From: JAEXOD01 sp963667875
Lineage (GTDB): Bacteria > Bacteroidota > Ignavibacteria > Ignavibacteriales > Melioribacteraceae
Reading direction: 5' to 3'
Assembly: GCA_963667875.2 (NCBI GenBank)
Contig: CAXXGC010000004.1
Location: 62,001 to 126,000 of the forward strand
Length of the DNA stretch: 64,000 nt
Shown: piece by piece, positions 23,729 to 32,944 of the stretch
Layout: each line of letters opens with the position of its first letter
Position numbering within the stretch: the stretch's first letter is position 1
Notes under the pieces: model-generated
The model's database searches: none
Seen by the model: only the letters and a program-made list of their open reading frames with translations
What the model was told of the DNA's origin: nothing
Translations under genes and position numbers: made by a program

Positions 23729-25192
23729 TTATTCCCTAACTTCAGGTTTGCAATATTGCTTAATCATTTCAATAGCTTTTTTAAATCCCAATTCTTTGGC
23801 AATGTTCCAATCAGTACATGCGCCTATTTCATCGTGTATCATATACTTAACAGCTCCCCGCTGGAAATATACAAATGCAAAAGTTGAATCAAGTTCAACA
23901 GCTTTATTATAATCAGCTAAAGCACCTGTAAAATCAAGTAAAATATGTTTATCACTACCCCTATAAGCATAGGCTGTAGTAATAGTTGAATCAAGTTCAA
24001 TAGCCTTTGAATAATCCGCAATTGAACCATCATAATCTTTTAACATGGATTCTACTATTCCGCGATCTTTATAAGCAACAGCAAAATTACTATCTAATTC
24101 AATTGCTTTTGTAAAATAAATAATCGCTCCCTTATAGTCCTGCAAATCAGCTTTTTCGTTTCCTAAAAAATAATAATCTTTTGCGTTTTGTGCGTCTACA
24201 TATTCAATTTTTTTAATTTCGGTAATAGTTGTGTCAGCATTTGTAATATCGGTAATTGTTGAATCTATATTTGTTAAATTGGTATTTGCTGTATCAATAA
24301 TAGTTGGCTGCTTTTCTTTTTCATCAATAATAAATTTTTGGTCATCATTCCGGTTATAATCACTAGCTACTCTAAATCCGAAATTTAGGTTATGATTATC
24401 CTCTCCGGCAAAATTTCTAAAAGCGTTACTACAATTTGCATCACTAAAATACCACGATCCGCCTCTAACAACTCTAAATTTACCTGTATTTGGTCCTTGG
24501 GGATTATCATTAAAACCGCTTTCATAATATTTTTCATCGTACCAGTCATTACTCCACTCCCAAACATTGCCACACATGTCGTACAAACCAAGCTCGTTAG
24601 GTTGTTTCAATCCAATCGATTGTATCATATTACCCGAATTACCTCTATACCAAGCAACATCGTCAATTGTATTGCTGCCGCTAAATGTAAATTGTTTATT
24701 ATTATTTCCACCGCGTGCAGCAAATTCCCATTCAGCCTCACTTGGAAGTCTGCATTTTGCCCATTTGGCATAAGCATTTGCGTCATTCCAACTTACGTGC
24801 ACTACGGGATAATTTTGATCAGTGCTTTTACGAAGTTTTCCATCTTCAGAAAAACGCCAATTAACACCATTTGATTTTTGCCATCCCTTTCCATCGTAAA
24901 TATAACTCCACCCCATTTTTTCCGCATCTGTTTTGTAAGCGGTTTCTTTTACAAATTTGGCATATTCTTCAACAGTAACTTCATATTTACTCATGAAAAA
25001 ACTTTTAACTGTAACATTATGCTGTGGTTTTTCGTTAATTTTCCCACTGTCGTCTCCCATTGAAAAACTTCCACCCTCAATAAAAATCATATTGTTGTGT
25101 AAAGTATTTCCGTTTTCCTGAGCATTTACCAATCCGGAATATAAAAGAACATAACCGGCTAAAAACAACAAAATATTTATAATATATTTCAT
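23729..25192 (-). CDS. Secreted FGE/sulfatase-modifying-factor-like domain protein with TPR repeats
   Basis: 487 residues. Signal peptide to about residue 24 ('LVNAQ'). Residues 33-278 are an FGE-sulfatase fold: 'MIFIEGGSFSMGDD', 'MSKYEVTVEEYAKFV', 'PVVHVSWNDANAYAKWA', 'RLPSEAEWEFAARGG', 'ELGLYDMCGNVWEW' and 'VVRGGSWYFSDANC'. True formylglycine-generating enzymes use a Cys pair in that last block; here only one Cys (254) remains, so sulfatase activation is unlikely. A Thr/Asp/Asn-rich linker (295-325) with imperfect 'NIDSTITDI' repeats leads to three TPR units (338-480, each with '..AIELDS..'). Such FGE-TPR proteins are common in Bacteroidota envelopes. It stands alone between tRNA-Val and a DUF1801 gene. 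Confidence 0.82.
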   Translation of the reverse strand: MKYIINILLFLAGYVLLYSGLVNAQENGNTLHNNMIFIEGGSFSMGDDSGKINEKPQHNVTVKSFFMSKYEVTVEEYAKFVKETAYKTDAEKMGWSYIYDGKGWQKSNGVNWRFSEDGKLRKSTDQNYPVVHVSWNDANAYAKWAKCRLPSEAEWEFAARGGNNNKQFTFSGSNTIDDVAWYRGNSGNMIQSIGLKQPNELGLYDMCGNVWEWSNDWYDEKYYESGFNDNPQGPNTGKFRVVRGGSWYFSDANCSNAFRNFAGEDNHNLNFGFRVASDYNRNDDQKFIIDEKEKQPTIIDTANTNLTNIDSTITDITNADTTITEIKKIEYVDAQNAKDYYFLGNEKADLQDYKGAIIYFTKAIELDSNFAVAYKDRGIVESMLKDYDGSIADYSKAIELDSTITTAYAYRGSDKHILLDFTGALADYNKAVELDSTFAFVYFQRGAVKYMIHDEIGACTDWNIAKELGFKKAIEMIKQYCKPEVRE

Positions 25193-25361
25193 ATCAATTT
25201 CGCATTAAAAAATTAATCAAATAATCTATTTTATTATTTACTGTTAAGTATAACAATTAGCGAGCATAAAAATACAAAGAAAATTGATTAAATAAATAAT
25301 TAATTTAAAATGTTTTCCGCTTTATTAATTAATAATTATACATGAAATAAGGGCGGTAATA

Positions 25362-25751
25362 TTATTTTTTACTTTTTAATTTTTTATTAGTTTTTTCAAT
25401 ATTTTCATTCATCCTATATAACACTATTTTTTTTATTAAGTCTAATGGCAAATCTTTTCCCAAAGCGAATTGAATTGTCCCCTTTGAAGTTTTATAATTT
25501 AATAAATCATCCTTAAAAACCGAATTAGTTACAGAACTTCCCGGATAAAATCCAATATGATTATTATGAACTGCATAATAAACTAAAATACCATAATATC
25601 TAAAAGCCGGCATATTATAACTAATTAATTCCTCTGCTTCCGGTACAGTTTGTTTAATAGTATTACGTAAAATCTGTAAAATTTCTCTTATGTTTTCAGG
25701 TAAATTTACTAAATAATCGTAAACGGTTTTAAATTTTAGCGAGGTTTCCAT
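25362..25751 (-). CDS. DUF1801 (YdhG-like) protein
   Basis: 129 residues from ATG 25751; the frame is open to a TTG at 25763. It matches the DUF1801 fold with the usual sequence 'LRNTIKQTVPEAEELISYNMP' cut at 'AFRYYG', then 'HIGFYPGS' and 'KTSKGTIQFALGKDLPLDLI'. Relatives include a Bacillus protein proposed as a frataxin-like iron chaperone, but the family function is largely unsettled. Cytosolic, monocistronic. Upstream gap to the MarR-type gene is about 100 bp. Confidence 0.75.
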   Translation of the reverse strand: METSLKFKTVYDYLVNLPENIREILQILRNTIKQTVPEAEELISYNMPAFRYYGILVYYAVHNNHIGFYPGSSVTNSVFKDDLLNYKTSKGTIQFALGKDLPLDLIKKIVLYRMNENIEKTNKKLKSKK

Positions 25752-25852
25752 TAATTTTCTCAATTAATAAAATAAGTACTGATTTGATAATTAAATGTGC
25801 AATAATAGTAAATTGCAGGAAATAAAATATATATTAATAATCACTTACACAA

Positions 25853-26284
25853 TTATTCATTTTCCAAATTTTCTAAAATTCTTTTTAAATAACTTTCAAA
25901 TTGTTCAATTTCGCTATTATTAAATCCTTTATAATAGAGATTTGTCATATCATCCGAAACTTGTTTGTATAATTCTTCCAAGATCTTGTTTTTTTCAGTT
26001 AAACAAATTATTGTACTTCGTTTATCTTTTTGGTCTTCCCTTTTTGTAATATACCCCATAACTTCAAGTCTTTCCAACATGGTGGTTAAACTTGTTTTAC
26101 TTAACGAAGTTTGTTTAGCCAATTCATTTATTTTAATATTATCCTGTTTCCATAAAACAAATAATATTCTGCCTTGCGCTGCATTTATATCAATTTTTTG
26201 TGTTTTTAATTTTTTGAAGAATATCCGGCCGGATATTTGATGAATTTTAGAAACTAAAAACCCGCCTTCCCTTTTGGTTATCAT
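25853..26284 (-). CDS. MarR-family transcriptional regulator
   Basis: 143 residues with a winged helix: 'DINAAQGRILFVLWKQDNIK', recognition part 'LAKQTSLSKTSLTTMLERLE' and wing 'MGYITKREDQKDKRSTIICL'. Flanking helices serve for dimerisation. Its ATG overlaps the TGA stop of the upstream flavin-binding-type gene (ATGA), so the two form one transcript. MarR proteins usually respond to small phenolic or oxidising ligands; the ligand here is unknown and control of its own operon is the natural inference. Confidence 0.9.
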   Translation of the reverse strand: MITKREGGFLVSKIHQISGRIFFKKLKTQKIDINAAQGRILFVLWKQDNIKINELAKQTSLSKTSLTTMLERLEVMGYITKREDQKDKRSTIICLTEKNKILEELYKQVSDDMTNLYYKGFNNSEIEQFESYLKRILENLENE

Positions 26285-26739
26285 AATTTTATGGAGTTTT
26301 GTTTAAATTGATAATAACTTTTTATTAATTTTGCTTCCAATTTTAATATTGCATAATCTTCGGAATCTTTTCCACCCGGATAATACATATCCCAGTTTTC
26401 CTGCCATATAAGATGTTTTATATTTTTGTCTTTTACAATTTCAATTTTGCCTTGGTACATCATACCATGCCACGAGTTTGCATCACAAAAATAGGCCGAA
26501 ACATTTTGATCAAAAAGTATTTCCTTAATTTTATTTGATGAAGTATTGGTAGTAAAATATAATTCGGTATCTTTAACTTTTTCAAAAAAACCAATTAATT
26601 CCGGAAATTGTTTTTTGTTTCGCAAATTAAGCATTCCCCTTGTTGAAGGATATCCATTTAAATCAATTGTAGTTAAAAAAACAGCATCTGCTTTTTCAAT
26701 TAATTCTTTGCCTTGTTTTATTACTTCCAAATCAGTCAT
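26281..26739 (-). CDS. Pyridoxamine 5'-phosphate oxidase-like flavin-binding protein
   Basis: 152 residues of the split beta-barrel fold: 'ADAVFLTTIDLNGYPSTRGM' at the start, 'ELYFTTNTSSNKIKEI' in the middle and 'VSAYFCDANSWHGMMYQGKI' after. These match the general-stress-protein-26 branch of the PNPOx superfamily, which binds FMN, F420 or haem rather than making PLP. It shares a four-base ATGA overlap with the downstream MarR gene. A strong Shine-Dalgarno (AGGAG) precedes ATG 26739. Together they look like a small stress-response operon. Confidence 0.85.
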   Translation of the reverse strand: MTDLEVIKQGKELIEKADAVFLTTIDLNGYPSTRGMLNLRNKKQFPELIGFFEKVKDTELYFTTNTSSNKIKEILFDQNVSAYFCDANSWHGMMYQGKIEIVKDKNIKHLIWQENWDMYYPGGKDSEDYAILKLEAKLIKSYYQFKQNSIKL

Positions 26740-26953
26740 ATTAACTCCTAAATAATATTATTTTTTATTTTAAAATAGTACTATATAGGATTATATGCAA
26801 GTTGTTTTTTAAGTATTTTACGTTAAATAGTTTACATAATTGTTTAAAATTGATATTTTCATTTATTCTTGCTTATGTTCTAATATTATTCATATTTTAC
26901 ACTACTAAATATTTTAAATGTGTATCAGGATAGTTTAATAGATTGGAGTAATA

Positions 26954-27379
26954 ATGGATTTTGAAATACGCTGGATACAAAGATTTACCAACTTTATTAA
27001 AGCTTTTACCCAATTGCAAGATGCACTTAAAGAAAACGAAAAAAGAGAACTTTCAAAACTTGAAAGACAAGGGGTAATTCAATGTTTTGAATATACACAC
27101 GAATTGGCATGGAATGTGCTTAAGGACTTCCTTACCGAACAAGGAATAACGAATCTAATAGGCTCAAAAGATAGTACGCGAGCTGCATTTAAGGCCGGAA
27201 TAATAAAAGATGGTGAAGTTTGGATGGAAATGATAAAAGATAGAAATTTAACATCACACACTTATGATGAAGATTACGCTTTATCCGTATTTACCAATAT
27301 AAAAAATGACTTTTACCCTGCTTTTATTAAATTTACAGATACGTTTTATGAACTAAAAAGAAAAGCGGAAAACGAATAA
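26954..27379 (+). CDS. HI0074-family nucleotidyltransferase substrate-binding protein (HepT-like)
   Basis: 141 residues, all-helical: 'IRWIQRFTNFIKAFTQLQDA', 'LERQGVIQCFEYTHELAWNV', 'DSTRAAFKAGIIKDGEVWME', then 'MIKDRNLTSHTYDEDYA'. This is the HI0074/NTase-substrate-binding pattern, with the RN..xHxY block conserved. It is followed one base later by a minimal nucleotidyltransferase (27381-27698), as in the HI0074/HI0073 pair, a relative of HepT/MNT toxin-antitoxin systems. Ribosome site GGAG before ATG 26954. Opposite in strand to its neighbours, which suggests a separately acquired module. Confidence 0.88.
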   Translation: MDFEIRWIQRFTNFIKAFTQLQDALKENEKRELSKLERQGVIQCFEYTHELAWNVLKDFLTEQGITNLIGSKDSTRAAFKAGIIKDGEVWMEMIKDRNLTSHTYDEDYALSVFTNIKNDFYPAFIKFTDTFYELKRKAENE

Positions 27380-27380
27380 A

Positions 27381-27698
27381 ATGTTTGGGTTAAGCGAAAA
27401 AGTTATAAATTGTATTCATTCGGTATTAACAAATTACCCTTCAATAACAAAAGCCGTTCTTTATGGATCACGAGCAAAAGGAAATTATAAAGAAGGTTCA
27501 GATATTGATTTAGTTCTTTTAGGAGATAATATTTCATTATCTGAATTAAAAAACATTTATGACGAACTTGATGAATTACTTTTACCCTACACCTTTGATA
27601 TTTCGGTTTACAAAAACTTAAAAAACAATGACCTAAAAGAACATATAGACCGTGTAGGGAAAGAGTTTTACACAAAGAGAAGTAAGATTTCTGCTTAA
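27381..27698 (+). CDS. Minimal nucleotidyltransferase (MNT/HI0073-like)
   Basis: 105 residues. The active site is complete: 'LYGSRAKGNYKEGSDIDLVL' with Gly29-Ser30 and the metal-binding Asp41/Asp43; a third acidic residue lies in 'FDISVY' near residue 74. Such proteins in MNT-HepT pairs AMPylate their partner. It is linked to the helical partner upstream with one base between stop and start. Whether this pair acts as a toxin-antitoxin unit here is inference from organisation. Confidence 0.9.
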   Translation: MFGLSEKVINCIHSVLTNYPSITKAVLYGSRAKGNYKEGSDIDLVLLGDNISLSELKNIYDELDELLLPYTFDISVYKNLKNNDLKEHIDRVGKEFYTKRSKISA

Positions 27699-27740
27699 AA
27701 ACAAAAAGAGAGATTAACTAAGCACACCAAAATAAAATCC

Positions 27741-29798
27741 TTATTTGATTAATATCAATTTTTTTGTTGCACTAAAGTTTCCGGCTTGTAAATTACAGAA
27801 ATAAACTCCGGTGGCAAAACTAACGGCGTTCCAAATTCTTTGATATCTGCCGGCTTGTAATTCCTCGTTTACTAAGGTAGTTACTTCCCTTCCCAATACA
27901 TCATAAATCTTTAAACTTACATTTGCATTTGAGGGTAAATTAAACGAAATTGTTGTGCTTGGGTTAAAGGGATTAGGATAATTTTGGTAAAGGGTAAACT
28001 CGGATGGCACAAGATCCACTAATTCATTATCCGTTATATTTAATTTCCACATTCCGTCACAACCAATAATTATATTCGAATCGGAAACAGCTAACATACT
28101 TAAATAACCATAATAAGGAATATCATCATATATCTTAGACCAAATGTTTCCCATATCTGACGAAAAATATACTCCGTCGTCAAATCCCGCTATAATGTTT
28201 GTACCAATAATCCTCAATTTAATATTGTAGTTATCATATTTAATATCTAAATTTAACGACTTCCATTTATTATTAGCATATAGGAAAAGTCCTTCATCAG
28301 CTCCGGCAATTAATTTATTATCAACAACTGCCAACGATTTTACATTCATTTTAAAGTTTTCATCGCTTATTTTATACCAGTTATTGCCTTCGTTTTCCGT
28401 TGCAAATACCCCGTTGCATGTACCGGCATAAAGTATATTACCAATAGCAGCAAATGTACGTATTGTATCCACAGTCAAACCGTTATTAACTTTTGTCCAA
28501 TTATAATTATTATTTTTTATTAAATAAACACCTTCATCAGTTCCGGCAAACATTTTATTTCCAAAAGCTTTTAAATCATAAATTGTTCCTTCAGTTAGAT
28601 TATTATTAATTGCTTTCCAATCCCTGCCATTGTTAGTTGATCTATATACACCACTCCAATATCCTGTGGAAGCATATAAGTTAGTATCTAAAACCTCAAT
28701 TGAGTTAATATAAGAATCGGTTGAAAGTCCTTTGTTGGCGGGTATCCAATTTGATCCGTTATCAGTTGAACAATATATTCCATTCTGATCGGTGCCAATA
28801 TAAATATTATTATTAATTTTATAATACGCTGTTGGTGTTATTTTTGATAGACCGTAATTTGTTTCTTTCCATGTTATTCCATCATCGGACGAACGAAATA
28901 CTCCAAAATGCCATAGGCCTAAATAAAGATCCGTACCACATGCGGCAATAGCGGATACATAGTTGTTATTTTGGGGATTACAATAATTTTGCCAGTTTTG
29001 ACCATAATCCGAAGTATAAAAAATCCCATCACCAAAAATACCTACATACAATTTATTATTTATAAATTCCATTGATCTAACTGCCGTATATGGGTTTGGC
29101 ATATTTTCACTTATTTTGGTCCAACTTTTCCCTTTATTAATTGAACGATAAATAACTCCGTTAGTATTAGTTACTAAATTATTTCCATTAACGGCAAGAC
29201 AAGTTGAATATTTTTCGGTAGTAATACCTTCGTTACTTTCAATCCAATTTTGACCATTATTAGTTGAAATATAAATACCTTTACCAAAAGTAGCAGTAAT
29301 CATTGTATCGCCCATAATTGCAACATCATATAAAGCCACATGTTCCGGCAGGCCGTTACTGGCACTAATAAAACGTTTACCATAATTTGTGGAAACAAAC
29401 ATACCATTATAATCCGATGCAGCTACAATTACCGAATCATTAATTGCAAAAGACCTCACAGTATAATCAATATTTAATTTACTCCAATTTTCACCATAGT
29501 CTGTGGATACATACATGCCATATGAAGCACCGGCATAAAGTTTAGGTCCATCAAACATCAAAGAATAGATACTATGCCATTTTGGCAAACCATTCCCAAG
29601 GCTTCTCCAATTCTCTCCATTGTTGGAAGATATGAATAATCCATCGTTACCTCCCGCATATATATTAGAACCTGCAACAACTATCGATAAAACAGTTCCT
29701 CCATAAGGTCCATCGTTTTGTACCCATTGAGCTGTTATTTTGGAATTGAAAATGAATAGAAATGAAATTAAAATAAGGGAATAAACTTTGCTTTTCAT
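27741..29798 (-). CDS. Secreted BNR/sortilin-like beta-propeller protein with type IX sorting tail
   Basis: 685 residues. Signal peptide ending 'NSKITAQ'. Residues about 28-590 hold about a dozen repeats with the Asp-box-like pattern 'ISSNNGENWRSLGNGLP', 'VSTDYGENWSKLN' and 'YSTDNGSNWIPANKGLS', each about 45 residues and typical of BNR/Ycf48-like propellers. The C-terminus is a sorting tail: 'YQNYPNPFNPSTTISFNLP' to 'SATKKLILIK'. The protein is expected outside the cell; Asp-box propellers often bind glycans or act as enzymes, but no sialidase catalytic residues are apparent. Good Shine-Dalgarno (AAGGAG) before ATG 29798. It neighbours the MNT/HepT-like pair tail to tail. Confidence 0.82.
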   Translation of the reverse strand: MKSKVYSLILISFLFIFNSKITAQWVQNDGPYGGTVLSIVVAGSNIYAGGNDGLFISSNNGENWRSLGNGLPKWHSIYSLMFDGPKLYAGASYGMYVSTDYGENWSKLNIDYTVRSFAINDSVIVAASDYNGMFVSTNYGKRFISASNGLPEHVALYDVAIMGDTMITATFGKGIYISTNNGQNWIESNEGITTEKYSTCLAVNGNNLVTNTNGVIYRSINKGKSWTKISENMPNPYTAVRSMEFINNKLYVGIFGDGIFYTSDYGQNWQNYCNPQNNNYVSAIAACGTDLYLGLWHFGVFRSSDDGITWKETNYGLSKITPTAYYKINNNIYIGTDQNGIYCSTDNGSNWIPANKGLSTDSYINSIEVLDTNLYASTGYWSGVYRSTNNGRDWKAINNNLTEGTIYDLKAFGNKMFAGTDEGVYLIKNNNYNWTKVNNGLTVDTIRTFAAIGNILYAGTCNGVFATENEGNNWYKISDENFKMNVKSLAVVDNKLIAGADEGLFLYANNKWKSLNLDIKYDNYNIKLRIIGTNIIAGFDDGVYFSSDMGNIWSKIYDDIPYYGYLSMLAVSDSNIIIGCDGMWKLNITDNELVDLVPSEFTLYQNYPNPFNPSTTISFNLPSNANVSLKIYDVLGREVTTLVNEELQAGRYQRIWNAVSFATGVYFCNLQAGNFSATKKLILIK

Positions 29799-30004
29799 AA
29801 ACTTCTCCTTTGAACTAACAATAACTAATACCCTTTATTAAATATTATTTAGGGAATAATTACCATAAAATTAATAAATATTTTCAGAATTGTCAATATA
29901 ATTCCTCTTAGTATACCCAGGGTAAAAATTTATGCATAAGTAAATTTAAAGATTATTCAATATTTTTTTACCATAACAAACACTAAACATAACAACCTTC
30001 TCTA

Positions 30005-30200
30005 TTCAACCATAGTTTTCCGTCACTGGCAGCTGTAAAGAATTTCTTTACAACTGATTTTCTTAAAGTTCTCCTTACTCAAATATTTTTTTAATATGCT
30101 GCCCAATATTTTATTTAGTTGTATCAAAAAAAGTTGCAATCATTTTTTGTGTAAGCCAAACAGTTTCATCGTTAACTAATACCTCAATACTGTTTTTTTT
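30005..30200 (-). pseudogene. RhuM-family protein remnant
   Basis: On the minus strand 'KKNSIEVLVNDETVWLTQKM' and 'IATFFDTTK', stop, 'NIGQHIKKIFE' match the start of RhuM-type proteins (IEV.L...TVWLTQ.qmA.LFdtt..NI..HI..If). After a stop and a frame change 'VVKKFFTAASDGKLW' continues the family pattern. At least two stops and one frameshift make it non-functional. It lies in the 523-bp gap between the BNR gene and the end of the LRR-Roc-COR-TIR array, marking mobile or defence-island debris. Nothing else is supported in 29799-30321. Confidence 0.72.
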
Positions 30201-30321
30201 CTGCTTGTGAAGTGAATATTAAAATCCCACAGTACAGTTTCGTATTTGCAATTTCTTTTGTGTCATTTATTTCCCTATCATCAAATAAAAGTTGTATAAA
30301 TTAATAATATTTAAAACTATA

Positions 30322-32907
30322 TTATAAATTATTAATTTTCGTTTCAATTAATTTTTTAACACCTTCAACTACTTCTTTATAGGCTTTATCCTTACTTTTA
30401 CATTCGTGAATTGGTTCCCCTTTTTCCGGTAAAGCATTAAATTTTCCCAATATAGTTTCTTCCCACAGACATTCCTTTAATATAACAGGACAAATATTAA
30501 CACTGCTTTTATTTTTTTCAAATCGTTCAAGTGTGTTTTTTAACTCAACATTTTTAATATATTTGGTTGTTAATAAATCTGCTGACACTAAAAACAAAAC
30601 AATATCGCTTTTCTCTAATTTTTCTTTAATTACTTCATCCCATTCTGAACCTATTTCCAACATATTATCGTACCAAATTTCAATATCCTTGTTTTCAATT
30701 AATGGATCTAAACAAATAATAAGTTTGTCTTTCATTCTTTTATCTTTTTTTGAATACGAAATAAAAACTTTATAAAGTGCTTTTTTATTAGTTTCAAACT
30801 TTTTTTCAAATACTTTTTCATTTTTGACTGGTACAAAAACTTCATCAAGCAAATTTGGTATATCTACACTTTTAAAACTATTTTCACATTCAATAGTTCT
30901 TTTGCCTCTTTCTAACCGTGATTGCAAAATATTATAACTAAACATAAATTTTTCATCTGATTTTGACTTATTACAAGTAGTACAATTACACGGTACCATC
31001 TTATCAACTTTTAAATTATAATTATTATTCAATCTGTCAAATTCATCAATTATTAAACTCAATAATTCTTTTTTGTGGTTACCTGTAATGTTTAATATAA
31101 TTTCTTTTTGTGTGTAATTTTCAATCACTTCAGCGAATGTATTGTTTTTTGCTAATACTACGCCTGTTTTCCATTTAATTTCATTTCCTTTTTCTTTATA
31201 AATGCAATAATGTTTCCTTACAAGGAATCTACTGAATAATCCTTTTGGCATAAAATCGTATTTGTATTGAATCTTTAAGCTGTTGGAAAAATCCTTGTTA
31301 TATTCCGGTCTGTTTCCCGGTAATAGTTGAGGAATAATAAATGTTTCCGGTGTCTCGTCCGGTACTTTATAACACAACTCAAACTTTTGCATTAACGAAA
31401 GGAATTCTATTTTTTTGTTTTTATACTTACTTTCACCCCAAAATCGATTTATTTCATCAATAAAAAACGAACCGCTATTTTTAATTACTACATTATCATC
31501 AAGTACTTTATAAACAGCATTTGTAACATATTCGTTTTGCAAAAATACAGTATTTTTAAGTGCAGCATCGTTTTGGAAATGTAAAACAGCACCAAGTTCA
31601 TGTAATATTAAACTTAAAAATAAAATTCTATCTTCTTCGGGTATTAAGTTGGTTTTACAAACTTCAACAAATTTATCAAAACTTATATACGGTAATATTT
31701 TTCCTATCTCACCTAATTGTTTCCTTATAACCACCCATTGTTTAGGTAATTTCTCCCCCATCCGTGGTAAGTGTTCTATTTGGAATTCAATAGTATCTTT
31801 TAATTCTTTCAGCCCAGCATTAGTTAATAGATCTGCATTTTTGAAGTCTTTAATATTGATAAACCTTGATTGTAAATTTTTTAAATCAAGTCCTCCTTTC
31901 CTTCCTCCAATTTCATTCTGTACAATAATTACAGGGCTGTCTTTTCCAAACGATTCAATAGCATTTAACCAATAATTAAAATCTGTTTTTTCTGCCCTTA
32001 CATCGTCAACCAAAGCATAAACAGCATGCTGTGTTAAAAAGAACTGATGCGTAGCATGATATATCTCTTGCCCGCCAAAATCCCATAAATTTACTTTTAT
32101 ATCTTTATTTTCTTTTGTTTTATATACATATTCATCAACATCAATACCTCTTGTTGTTGCATCTTTACCCGGCATTTTTGCATTTTCATTTTTTAATTTT
32201 CGCATCAATGTTGTTTTACCTGCACCCGGTTCTCCAACTATTAACAATTTTGCTTCATATAAAAAATCTGTTCCTTGTTTTTCTAATTCGGCAAAATATT
32301 CTTTAACTGCTTTTATTCCTTTGTTGACAATTTCTAATGGTGGAGTAGTAATTGGGTTTATATTTATATTATAATATAGGTCATTAGATAAGTCTTTTAA
32401 AAAGCTTACATCTGTTAATTTATTACCGCTTAAATTCAGGGAAGTTAGATTTTTTAATTCTTTCATACAACTTACATTTGTCAAATTATTAAAACTTAAA
32501 ACAATGTATGAAAGATTATTTAATTCTTTTATATAACTTACATCTGTTAAATTATTACCTTTCAAATCGAGTGTAGTTAGATTTTTTAATTCTTTTATAT
32601 AATTTACATCTGTTAGTTTATTGTTAGCCAAATAAAGAGTAGTTAGACTTTTTAATTCTTTTATATAACTTACATCTGTTAATTTATTTCTTCTTAAATC
32701 AAGTTTAATAAGCTTTTTTAATTCTTTTATATAGCTTACATCTGTTAATTCATTGTGGTATAAGTCAAGAACAGTTAAATTTTTTAATTCTAACAATTCC
32801 TTAGGTAATTCAGTCAAACCACAATTACTTAAATTAATTTCTTTTGCGTTTGTGCGTTTAGCTTTATTGATTATTTCAAGCACATGTTCAGATGTTTTTG
32901 TTGCCAT
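30322..32907 (-). CDS. LRR-Roc-COR-TIR protein, array gene 4 (last in operon)
   Basis: 861 residues from ATG 32907, chosen because the paralogues start at the same 'MATKTSEHVL' and GGGGT precedes it. Order: short helical head; about seven 22-residue LRRs (about 25-180); Roc GTPase with P-loop 'GEPGAGKT' (225-232) and switch II 'DFGGQ' (276-280); COR domain (about 380-640) containing 'LHELGAVLHF' and 'NEYVTNAVYKVL'; a Cys cluster CxCxxC (640, 642, 645); and a TIR domain from about 711 ('YKVFISYSKKD') with the presumed catalytic Glu788 in 'VELKNTL'. The guanine-specificity motif reads 'QNEIGG' rather than NKxD. Shortest LRR part of the four. Likely a cytosolic sensor with an NAD-cleaving effector; the role is inference. 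Confidence 0.9.
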   Translation of the reverse strand: MATKTSEHVLEIINKAKRTNAKEINLSNCGLTELPKELLELKNLTVLDLYHNELTDVSYIKELKKLIKLDLRRNKLTDVSYIKELKSLTTLYLANNKLTDVNYIKELKNLTTLDLKGNNLTDVSYIKELNNLSYIVLSFNNLTNVSCMKELKNLTSLNLSGNKLTDVSFLKDLSNDLYYNININPITTPPLEIVNKGIKAVKEYFAELEKQGTDFLYEAKLLIVGEPGAGKTTLMRKLKNENAKMPGKDATTRGIDVDEYVYKTKENKDIKVNLWDFGGQEIYHATHQFFLTQHAVYALVDDVRAEKTDFNYWLNAIESFGKDSPVIIVQNEIGGRKGGLDLKNLQSRFINIKDFKNADLLTNAGLKELKDTIEFQIEHLPRMGEKLPKQWVVIRKQLGEIGKILPYISFDKFVEVCKTNLIPEEDRILFLSLILHELGAVLHFQNDAALKNTVFLQNEYVTNAVYKVLDDNVVIKNSGSFFIDEINRFWGESKYKNKKIEFLSLMQKFELCYKVPDETPETFIIPQLLPGNRPEYNKDFSNSLKIQYKYDFMPKGLFSRFLVRKHYCIYKEKGNEIKWKTGVVLAKNNTFAEVIENYTQKEIILNITGNHKKELLSLIIDEFDRLNNNYNLKVDKMVPCNCTTCNKSKSDEKFMFSYNILQSRLERGKRTIECENSFKSVDIPNLLDEVFVPVKNEKVFEKKFETNKKALYKVFISYSKKDKRMKDKLIICLDPLIENKDIEIWYDNMLEIGSEWDEVIKEKLEKSDIVLFLVSADLLTTKYIKNVELKNTLERFEKNKSSVNICPVILKECLWEETILGKFNALPEKGEPIHECKSKDKAYKEVVEGVKKLIETKINNL

Positions 32908-32944
32908 TTTTACCCCAATATAACTCAATTATTTAAGCACATAT

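Noticed and set aside
23729..25192. Active formylglycine-generating enzyme
   Set aside because: Only one of the two active-site Cys expected in the final block is present, no sulfatase gene is linked, and TPR units are attached.
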